DNA of 41,746 bases from Candidatus Omnitrophota bacterium (lineage in GTDB: Bacteria; Omnitrophota; Gorgyraeia; Zapsychrales; Fredricksoniimonadaceae). The position numbers were made by a program, and so were the translations under genes. Location: the NCBI GenBank assembly GCA_015233335.1, contig JADFXX010000016.1, forward strand, positions 1-41,746. The letters run 5' to 3'. The notes below the pieces were generated by a model. It did no database searches. It had not been told where the DNA came from and worked only from the letters and a program-made list of their open reading frames with translations. Shown here piece after piece: positions 12,001 through 24,000 of the stretch (the stretch's first letter is position 1; each line of letters starts with the position of its first letter).

Positions 12001-15000
12001 GGCATTTGCCGCAGAACTTGAAAAGCACTACGGCGGTCCGGTACTCGTACAGTACGGTATTCAGGAAGATGGGAAAATTTATGTTTTTGGTGTGTCCAGA
12101 TTAATGTCATTCAGTGATTTTACAGCAGCTTCCGTGCGCACGACCCTGATCCCGTCGGGGGTTAGTGTTGAAAAGACAAGCGAAGGCAAATTTGAAACAA
12201 CATTACGTGTGCGCATAGAAAGTGATGCGGTGAATGTTGAGAAATTAGTTACAGCTCCCGAGATAGTACTGCTCAATCTTAAAGAGACAGGCATGAAGCA
12301 GTTTATTATACCGGTTAAAAACCAATGTACAGACCCCCGCACCGAGTCTATGCGTGTACACAATCCTCTGGAATTTTCTCGACATACTGAAATCGACCCA
12401 CAGTTAAAGCAAAAAGTCCTGGTGATTACCATTCACGGGTTGCCCCAGATCATTTCTTTGAAGGTTGGTAGGGGGCTGGCTGAAGGAGGGTATGCGGTTC
12501 TGGCAGAAGGCACCATGGAAGTAGAGCCGCATATGCATACTATAGCGATCGATCCTGATCAAGAACATCATCGGGTTTATGAGGTTGATGCGGCCAAAGA
12601 TATGATGAAGGTTTTTCTCCAGGCGGATGCAGAATTTAACGCTATGGCGGCCCAAAAGGCCAAGGCCAATCCAGACCCTATTGGCTTTTGCGGAAATGCC
12701 ACTGACCAGGCCAAAAAAGGCTTCTTGGAATTAGTCCATAATGGAACCATTCAAACAATCGCCTTAACTGGATATGGAGAGCTTATCGTCAGATCGGCGG
12801 TCAGGGGCCTAAGAGGAGATCAGGATATTCATGTAACCTTTAAGGAATTTAATTATGAATCTATTCCCCAGGAGTACCGCAATGATCAGTTAAGGGATTT
12901 ACAGCCGTTTACGATTTTTGCCGCAACCTATGGAGATGATCATCATGTTATAGTTTATTTTTCTCAACCCGCACGCAAACGATTTGATGAGCTCTTTTCT
13001 CCGCTGGACAGCAGAAGGCGGGATACAGCTCTTAAGATCATCTCCAGGCATGAAATTGTCGAACTTAACGGTGTGAGTCATCCGGTTGCGGTACGCCTGC
13101 AATGGCAGGCTGTGAGTGCCGAGGGAGCTGAAGAAGTCCGTTCAGACATAGATGCCTTGCAGAATTTGGAGAGTGAAATAACGCCTGTCGGGCGTAACAA
13201 TGTTAATGTGGCTAATTTTAACGGACGGGTGATCGTCCATGACCAGCAAGGGTTGGCGCGTGAAGAACTCCGTGTTCATATACCTTTGCGGAATTTGGAC
13301 TTTATGATCAACTTTTTAAATCATCTGAATATTTGGTTTTCTTTTAGTTCGACCGGCCGGAATCAAACCATCATGGAATTACAGTCCATTTTTGGGGAGC
13401 TCATCAGTAGGATCAATGAGATCAATGAGGCAGAAGGGATCAGGGGTCTTTTAGACCGGATCATTGCCAGTCACGGCCGTGAGGGGCAAAGGATCATTCT
13501 TTTGTTCAGACGCTGGGGGATCGAAAACGGCCAGTTAGTGAGAGTGACAGAGGGCAGGCCGTCCATTGAAGACCTTATTACCAATGCACTGGATTTTAAC
13601 GCCACTGCCGGACTTATTCCTTCCGTGAGAGAAGATATGGCAGGGGATGTCGAGAAAGAAAAAAATAGAATAATTCAGGCATCCGGTCGAATGAAAGCAG
13701 CGTGTTTGTTACGCATTCCTGATCCGTTATTTAAAATGTTCTACGGCGCGGCGATCGATTTTGTTTTAAATGAAACTGTAACACATATTACCAATAACCG
13801 CAGCTGGGCAGAATACGCGCTTATAGAAACATTTGATAGATTGAAACGAAAAAGTCTGGCCGAAGTGGAAAAATTAGAGAACCAGCTTAAGGACCCCAAA
13901 ACGACTCAAGAAGAGCGCGTACACATAGTGTCCAGCATTAAGGCTAAAAAGAAAATTCTGGGGGTCTGGTATGAGTTGCCAAAATTTGTTGACGATCTGC
14001 TTTGGGAACTTTTGCTTTCTTATGAGGATTATCAACTCCCTGCTTTGAAAAGCCTGGTGGGAGGGTTAGCGCACAAGCAAGCGCAAGCCCTGAGGAATAA
14101 AGTGGCGGATGCATATAAAGAAGGGGGAAGAGCTGTTGGCGGTCAGGAAGACCCCTTATTGCGTCATATTGATGCTTTCCGTTGTGTTTATCTCAAGCAT
14201 GTCCTAAAGGCGACTGAAGGCATGCTTCGAGGAGAAATGAGGCATTGGAGTCTGCATAGCCTGATGGAGGAGCAAGCAGCGGCGGCATTAATATCGAAAG
14301 GTGCCCTCAAGCCATTGAGAGAATGGGAAAAAGCGTATCAAGATCATTATGCTTCCTCTATGCCGGCCGCCAATGTTCATAAATTAGTAGAATCAGAGGC
14401 ACAACGGCTTTGTCAGACAACGGCCGCCTACTTGATAAGGGAAGCGCAGATGGCGACCCGTTTCTTATCCGGGGAAAGTGCAAAATCACCCACCGTCATA
14501 GTGTTAAATTATATTCCCCTCCCAGAGGAGTTGGAATACTTCCAGCGTTTGTACGGTAAAGAAATAGTTATTATTAATACGCAGGGCACGGCGCTCAATC
14601 ATTACGCTTTGGTGGCGCAGTCTTATAAGATACCTGTTTATATCATTGATGCTTATGATGAAGAAGCTCTTAAACGATTAAGAAACACCAACACTGAGGT
14701 GCTGGTTTCCGGCGGACGCATTTTTGTTGAACCTAACCGTTTTACGAAGGACAAGATGGAAAGGCTTGCCGGATTCATGAAGTGGCAAGATTCTTTAACC
14801 GAAGATTCACATGATGAAAGTGCCACCAGAACAGCCGCAAATGCGGATCATCCGAAACTCATCAGGGCGGCTGTTGATCAGGGGGCTAATAAAATCGGAT
14901 TATTACGCACAGAGGACATATTCCAGGAACTGTTTATTCCATCCAAGAATAAACTTAAAGACTTGTTCAGAGAGCGTTTTGAGGCGGCCGGAGGCCGATT

Positions 15001-18000
15001 GGTATCAGGACGTATGATCGATTTGTCAGGAGAAGATAAAAGACCGCTGGCATTTGGTTTTATCGGCAATAGCGGTTCGCGTTGGTTTAATGATCATCCG
15101 GTGGGCCGTGCCGTGGCCCGCCAGATCATGCGCAGCTGGATCAGTCTTTACAGGGAAGGGATTCAATCGATCCAGCTGATGTTTCCCATGATCGAGGAGA
15201 ATAAGGATTTGGGCGAAGCTTTAGCCCAGTATGCGGCGGCCAAAAAGGAAAAGGGAATTCCCGAAGACGAAGGTTTATTTTCGCTTGGGATCATGGTGGA
15301 AACTAAAAAAGCCGGGATGAGTATTGATGAACTATTACGCGGGGAAATTGATTTCATTAGTTTTGGTACCAACGACTTGACCCAGTACCTGTACAATGTT
15401 TCTCGCACGGCACAAGAACAATGCGAGCAATACGATAGGATCATGCCGTTTATGACCTTGGTTATGACCGTTGATGCCCGCAAAGCTATACAGGTTGGAA
15501 AAACCAGGAACCGGAAGATCGTCGTTAATATTTGCGGGGATATAGCCGCCCGCAGGGATTTCTGGCCGGTATGGGCTTGGTGGCGTAAGAACGGCATCGA
15601 TGTGACTTTAAGTATGCCGGCACCATTGATCAATACCTTCCGTGCCTGGGCCGCAGCCATGGAAAACCCTTCTGAGGAAGATGTTAAAAATACGCTTGGT
15701 GCGCTGTATTCTTATTTAGATACCCTTCCCGCTCAAATTCCTGATTTGAAAGAGGGGATAAAAACTATAGATACTAAGGAAAATAAAGACCTGCTCAATA
15801 AACTATTAGGCCAAGTCGTTGAAGCTGTCGAACTTGCCCTTTATCGTCGGACAGTTCGTAAGATGCTGCAAGACATCAACAGGGATGCCTGGGAAGCGGC
15901 AGTGTTTGACCTTGAGGGCACGCTTTTTGTTTCACACGAGCTTAATCAAAAATGGATGAGCAACCTTATTAAAGCAGCCGAATCTCACGGCTGGACTGGG
16001 AACAAGGTTGAAGAGCTCATGTGGAAGACGGAATCTTTGGGAGAAACAGCCAGAGAACTGGGCATCCCAACACAGGAATTTTATCCGCGCGTTATGGAAG
16101 ACTTTGATCCACAAGAGCTTGGGATTAAGCCTAACAGGTATCTGATAGAACTCTTTAAAATCCTTCATGAGTATATCAGTTTGGCCGTAGTTTCTAACGG
16201 AAGCAATGTACAGATGAATAAAATCATTGATGCTTTGGGGCTTGCTCCGTATATTGATGCCATGGTGACCCGAGAGTCTACCATGGGACTATTCAAATCA
16301 ACACCGGAATTCTTTAGAGCGGTATCAATACATCTTAATCGTGATAATGCCCAAAAGATACTAGTTGTAGGGGACAACGTGACCCGCGAACTTTTGCCGG
16401 CTGCGGATGCGGGGATGTTTGGTGTACGCGTTCTAGATCCCCAAGACATAATCTATGGTTTGCCGGGTTTAATGCAAGGGATAACTGATTTGGCCGAAAA
16501 ACGCAAGGCGGCTGTGGAAGTTCGAAGCACTGATTATTTTATTTTGCCCTACACCCACCGTGATGATATCGCACGAGACAATCCGCATCCGGCTTGTTTA
16601 CGCAACCCATCCCAACCAGTCTCTCAAGCAAAATTATTAAAAGAGCAGGCCAATCCAAAGGTTTTGGTGGGCGATAACCCTAATATGCAAATTGCCTTTG
16701 AAATGGTGAGGATGATGGCCAGGGCACACCTAAGAGGGGATATTGCCAAACTTGCTGAAGATTTTAATAGAAATGTGAATGGTGCCAGGGGTGCCCCGTA
16801 TTGTATTTATTCCGCCCGCCTTACTATTGAATATGCCTATGTTGATTTAAAGAACGCTTCGATCATTCTTGCCCAAGATATTCTTGATAATCCGCAAAAA
16901 ATAGCCAGAGCCTTGATCCATGAATTAGGCCATCTTGCCAGAAATACCGGAGATAATGAGCAGGAATGTCAAAATATGGAAGGATGGATTACAGCCGGCA
17001 GTTTAGCTGAAGCGGCCTATCAAAAGTTTTTGCATGGCAATGAATTTGGTGTATCGCAATACCGAAGGACAAGCGGTAAATATGGCGTATTTATGGAGTC
17101 TAATTTAAAGGTCCTCAACAATGCCCTAGAACGGGCCCATTATGATGAGACCTCAGACGGTCTTCTGATGCAGCATGGTCGTCGTGTTATTGATTTAGGC
17201 AGTGGTATTGGAGGTGCCGCTGTTATTTTTGCCTTGTTTGGCGCCAAGGTCACTGCTATTGAATACGAAAAAGATCTCCATCAGGCGGCATTGCAATTTT
17301 ACGCTCGATTGATTGAAATGGGAGTGCTGCGCGGAGATGAGATCAATTTTGTCAACGGCAGCTTTTTGGACCAGCAAGTGGACTTTTCTCAAGCGGACAT
17401 TCTTTTTTATGATGACGGGGGGTTAAAGCCTGAATTTATGGAGCAATTGAAAGATAAGATCACCCGTGAATTGCGCCCTGATGCAAGATTGCTATTGTTT
17501 AAGAGATTGTCAGACCCCTATGAAAGATTTCCGCAAATGAGGGTTATGTCAACGCTTTCCTATTCCGGATTGGTGCATACGGATGTTCTGGCATTGCGGC
17601 CATACGCTAAGGACGGCTCATGGGGGAAAAGTTTTGCCTGTGGTGAAAATATTTATGATCAATATGGACATCTGATACCGGTTGTTGAAGAAGCGCTCAA
17701 TCAAACCATTTCGACATCTGTTCACAAACCGTTTGTTGAGATAGCTGCAAGCCTCCCGTCCGCCGTTCAACAGGCTGTTCTGGAAGATAGCAATTTAAAA
17801 AGTCTGCTTGAAGATGATCGTGCGGTCATGGTTATGCCCCAATCAGAGCTACGCGCACAGTCCCCTCCGTATCTATATAAAGACGGTTCAAGGGTCGTGA
17901 TCAGTTATGTTCAAGATAACAAGATATATCTACCGTATGGATTATTGTTCTTACCAGCACCTCTCATATCTCAAATTATCGAATTCGAGCTGAAAAATTT

Positions 18001-21000
18001 AGCGGATGGTCATGAGGATATCCACCAAGCCTTAAAGCTGGCGAAGCGCATTTTAGGTAACTATTTCTGGAGCACGCATCCGGACGCACAACAGAGGAAG
18101 AAATTCGGTTTTATACAACGTGTTGTCGATGACTTATGGCCGTCCGAGCCAGTAGAAAGTAGTGGATTGTCTGTATATGGAGCATACAAAAGATTAATTC
18201 TTAAATATGCGGATGTTCCGGGGATGGGGACTCATTTAAAACAATTATTAAAAAGCCGTCAAAAATCCCAACGGCATGAAGTCATTGGGGAATTGTTTGC
18301 TTTGGATTATTTAATGACGCATGTGCCCGGGGCACAGGTCATTGCAATGAATACGTTTTTAGAAGGAGCTGAAATTGATGTTGTTTTATCTGTGGTGTTA
18401 TCGGTCACGGGCGACAACGCTTTGCCGGATGGAATTTATATCGTTGAGGTAAAAGAAGATAGTTTCACGGATTTAAGGTCATTGATCAGCGCTGCCCGGC
18501 CGCAGGTTAAAAGACAGATAAGACGGGCAGACTCTATACGGACAGATGACCGTCCTGTTTATCATATGATTATGGCCATAGGATCTCATGTCAATTCGCC
18601 GGATGCCGGAATAATTTTTGAACACCAGTGGCCCGTGTCCAATGGTTCAGCTAAAGTATTTACCGTTCAAGTTAAGGCCGACATAGAAGCTGTCGCCCAA
18701 GGGCTACAATCTCCGGATCACAGTCAGCTTGAGCGTTGGTCCAAGGAAGAGACAGAACTTGTCAGGATTTTAGGTTTGGATCAAGGCCCTCGACCGGTGA
18801 GGTCAGCGGAACCAAGAGTTAGAGAAGAAAAAGTCACTGTTCGTAAAATAGACTTGACTGATGAAGCGCGCTTGGCGCGTGAAGTTAATGGTTGGGGCCA
18901 AGATTTCCTAAAGGCGGGGATTGCAATCGAAGGGCCAAAATTAGCAGAATTTTTAAGTGTTTATTTGACTCGAAATCCACAAGGCAAGCTCAGTTTCTAT
19001 CGAGGCCGTTCGCTTCTTCAGGAATGGTTTAAACAGTTGCGTCAAGATAATCCTGATGCCGACAATGGAGATATTTTTGGATTAGTCTGGTACAAAATCA
19101 ATGAAAGATTAGGCCGGTCTTCTAGCGAGGGGCAACATGTGCCTAATGGGGCAAATCATTATGATTTGGATATTCCGGCTGATTTTTCTTCCAAGGGATC
19201 TAACACAGATATTCAAGGGTGTATTGAAATAAGCGGTCATAGCTATCAATTTGACAGGAGTGTCAGAGGGCCGTTGAGCCGCGATGAAATTCGTCTTTTA
19301 GATCTTTTAGTCAAGATGCGTTCGTACACCAAGCGCGGGCCGCCCCGGTGGAATGTGATCATAACCTCTGACCGGGCAAAGACAGATAATAAAGTCGCCC
19401 GGGTCGATATAGATACTAAAACAGTCACACTGCACAGATACTTCTTTAGCCTGCCTGAAGGCAAACAATTTGAAATTCTCTTCCATGAGTTGATCAGCCA
19501 CATTGATGCCGGTTTGCGTGATGAATCAGCGGCCATGGCCCATACCCGAATCAATTTTATTGATCTTTCAAAGGCGCGTTACAAGGGCAAAATAGAAATT
19601 TTTGATCCTGACCAAAATCCTAAACGGGTATGGATTTATTTGCACCGGAAAGTGCTTGGATTTTGTGCGGCACTGCTTTTACTTGCTCCGATCGTGGATC
19701 CCAACGCACGTCTTTATACCGGAGTATGGGCGGTTATTATCGGCGCCATCGGGGCGGGGATTCTTTTAGCGATTACCCTTTTAGGGTATCGGCATCCGCG
19801 TTCGTACAAAAATTTAGATGTTTATTCTTTTGCCCAGGGGGCCTTGGATTCTTGGGAAGGCGGCGTTTTAGTCCAAAGGGAAGACGGAAGTTTTGCGATT
19901 CTTGTTGAAGACAATAACCTTAAAGCTTTGCGTCATGAAGAAGCGGAATATGTGCTTCGCATCAATGAAGGGGAAGAGCTTTCGCAAGAGGAGTATCATC
20001 TTCGCGCATTGGCGACCACCGGCCGTTATAGAGAGCAATGGACACATAGCGGTTTGGCCGTTTCAAAAATAGAGGGAGTGGCTTGGGTTATTGCGGCTTG
20101 TAATGGCAGCTCTTATGGCCAAGGTGTTGAGGGGGCGCATAGCATAGGTCGTGTCAAGCAAAAGTCGTTAGAGGATCTTCTTGAGCAACTTAATTTAGAA
20201 TGGAAAAAGGTTTTGGCAACGACTCATCGATGGCCCAAGTCTATTGCCGTCTTGGGCGGGGCCCGGCTGACAGCGGAACATCCCTATTATCAGCTGGGAT
20301 TTGAACTGGGCCGAGAAATGGCCCGCGCTCAAATCCCTCCGCGTACCGGCGCCGGTCCCGGGGCCATGGAGGCCGTGATGGTGGGGTATATTTTTGAGAG
20401 ATTAATATTAAAAGACAGCAAAAAATTAAAATCCCGCGCTACTCAACTAAAGCAATTGATCAATGACTTAAAAGCCTTTTGTCCTGCAGACGCCAGCCAG
20501 CCGATAAAAATAAAAGATATCGTAAAAATTGCGGATATTTTAAAACAAAAGAAAGATCTCTGGCTGGGCATTCTTAATCTTTTGCCGACCCAGGGGATCC
20601 GCATAGAGCTTGACTTTGAACAGGAAACCAATTTCTTTTCTCAAAGAACCGAGAGATTTGAGTTGTTCCATACACGTAAAGTAGCCCTTAATGAAAATAT
20701 TATGGGGACTATTTATTTACCCGGTGGTTGGGGGACCTTGGACGAACTTTTTGAATATTGGCGATTAGGCAGGCCTATTGTTTTCTTGGGCAAAGATTTT
20801 TGGCAGCCGATCGTGAATAGATTTATGAAGGGGCTGGCAGATTCAAAGATGCTTGGGCAGTTGGATTATCGCGTCGGTGTTTTGGTGACGGATAATTATA
20901 AGGAGGCCATTGACTATATTGAAAATGAGGCTAAAAAGCACCCAATTGCCCGTAAGACGAAAAAAGAGCTTGAAACGATCCACACAGAAACAGGAGAGGC

Positions 21001-24000
21001 TTTAAGGCAGATGGCTTCTTTAGACCGCTGTGTTGTCATTATGGGACATCCAAACGAAAATGACAAAAGCTTGGAGATTACAAGGCGGCTGATCCAATCG
21101 GTGATAGGCCTTAATGGTGTAGGGATTCGTATTGCTAGTCTTTCTCCAGTTTATGATCTTATACAATCGGCTAGGCAAGAGGGGTGGCTTAAAAAATTAC
21201 AGGTGTTCTTATACGACAGCTCTCCTGATGGCCAGCTGGCGAGGGTATTGCAAAAAGACAGGGAGGACCTTAATGGGCGGTTTATGATCATCAAAAATGA
21301 ATCTAACCATCAGCTGATCACATCTTACAACGCCAGCGCTTATATTTTTCTGCCAGGGGCCGTGGGGACTTTTAACCGGTTGTTTACTCTGCTGACCCTT
21401 ATGCAGACAGGCAAGATCCGCCGGCGTCCGATTTTATTGGTTGGAAGGAGATTTTGGCAGGGGTTTTTCGATATACTACGCAGACAGATGTTGGAGAGGG
21501 CTGATGGGCTTAAACTTTTTTCATTGAAGGATCTAGATCAATTCAAGATCGTCGATGACTATAATATACAGCCTATTCAAAAGTATCTAATTGAGGAGAC
21601 CTTATTGCAGCGTTTTGAGGACCATATCCGTGAATTAGCTTTGCAGGGAAGAGAAATTGTTCCGGCCAAGGAGTTGGTCGATCTTATTTATCAGAAAGAT
21701 TTAAGAAAACTCTGGAGAGACAGGAAATTCATGTCCCGTATCGAGACCATAGCGAGAAATGTCGGATTTGTTTATACGGGCAATGGCGTTGCCCGTCCTG
21801 TTCAGGCAGAAAATTCTCCGAAACATGAAAGTCGTTTCCAGAAGGCCGTTCGGGCGCTGAGGACCAATGGTAATACTAAAGATCCGACTAAGCCTCGCGA
21901 AGGAAAAACATTGCAACAGGCCCAAGAGAGGCTCCAAGCAATGGGCTTGGATAAAGTTCAGGATCCAAGGGAACTTGAAGAAAAAGGCTTCTGTCGTGTG
22001 GGCCGTAATAATATCCCTGATTTCGTTAAAGAATTAAGGGCTTATTTAGAAGAAATAAAGGACACCATACGGCTTGCTCGCCTTGACAATTTGATCAGTA
22101 CAGGCCGGCTTTGGACGGGTGAAGATACACAAGAGGTGCTGGAGGGCGCAAATAATTTTAATGGGGGTAACGAAGACAAATTTTTTGCAGTTATTTTCTT
22201 AAACAAAAATCAGGATCCTTCCTCAACCCTGCTCCATGAAATCTATGGAGGCGCGCATCCGCAAAACTGTGAACAGGAAATACAGTATGATCAATTCCGT
22301 TTGAGGAAGGTTTTAGACAAATATTCGATATTTGCTCCAAGGGGGATTACAAAGTTTACCCGCGGGAGCAAAACAGGCGCTTATTTGGCGGTTGAAGACA
22401 AACAAGACGGGCAATGTTATGTGGTTAAGAGATATCATCGCCAAAAAGCGCCTGCTATTGAACAGCTATCCCAAGATATTGAATTTATGCGTTCGAGAGG
22501 GCTGGAGAATGTACGTAAGTTATTACCTACACTGCTGGCCTATGACAAACTCGGGCACGTTATTGTTTCCCCTGAGCACAGTCCGTGGATTTATATCGTC
22601 TATTCTTTTATTCCAGGGGATGTTTATAAGTACGGGGATATGTCCAAAACACAAAAAATTAAAATGCGACGTCGCCTTGCTGATTTGCATACCTCCCTGA
22701 ACGACCTGCCCATCTCAGCGCAGGAAATTACGCAATTTAGAAACAATAAAATGCCAAAATATTATCGGTACAATCGGTTCAATAGAGAGGCATTAGCAGC
22801 GGGATATATCACCCAAGGAGAATTTGAACGGTATGGTCATTTAATCGCCCAGTTGAGTCCGCACAGGCTTCATGGGGACTACCATAGCGGTAACCTTGTT
22901 TATGAGGGAGAAAATGTCAAAGGGATCATTGATTTTGTGCCCGGATGCGTTGGTTTTTGGGTGGAAGATTTTCTAAATGGGCTTTTTATTCCGTACCATA
23001 AACAAGAGGGGAAAGAGAACTATGAATTTAATGCGGAAAGTTTTAAGCGGGCGTTAAGTCAATATCAAAATCGCTTGTTGGAGATCCGCGAGCATGGCCG
23101 TCGAATTCCAAATGTCGAATCTTTTCTCCTTTTCCCCATTCTCATGCGCGGGGTGCTTGGTGAGCTAAGCAGAAGGTTTGGGCCTTATTCCAATCTTCCG
23201 GCCCCTGTAGTAGAGAAGTGCCGGCAAACGGCCCAAAACTATGAAGCACGTAAAGAAGAAATTGTCGATATCGTAGAACAGTTTGTCAAAGCTTTCAAAA
23301 AACCTATAGATGGATCCGTAACTGGGCGTATGAGCTACGATGAGTCAGTATCGAAAATCAAAAACGCCATAGCCGCACACAAAGGTCAGCTCAATGTGCA
23401 GGATGCGGACCTTCTTGAGGCAGTTGGTGCTGGAGTTGCCTATTTGTTTTCGCGTAAGCATGAACGCCTTCAAATTCCAGTGGTGCATATTGAACAGACG
23501 GATAAAGTTACATACGGTGTTGTTTATATTTGCAATGAAAAAGGTATTCCCGATGGTATTTGGTTTGAGAGCCCCTACCTTGAAAAACAGCGTCGCAGCA
23601 CGAATCCTCAAGCAGGCCTGACAGCAGACGTTACTCACGAGATGAATTTAGGAACCCATGAAGACAACCTGAAGATCCAAAGCGATTATCTGCAAGAAAG
23701 CAGGAACATGGCCCATACAGCTAAGCCTGTTGCTGTTTTAACGTATGCCGAAAAATTAGCTCTGGTGGTTTTTGCCGTTGAACATTTTAAAGCAGAAGGG
23801 ATAGAGCATCCGACATCTAGCCAGGTCAAAGAATTTACAGGATTATCCCGCAACCAATACTCTGACCTAAGCAGAAAAGATTTGGAAGCTTCTGGCGTTG
23901 TTGTAGGAAATACACAAGCAACAGCTCCGCCGGTTGATATTGTCCAGACCGCCATCCGAGATCTATTGGAAGAAGACCATCATGTGAATATCAATGCGAC

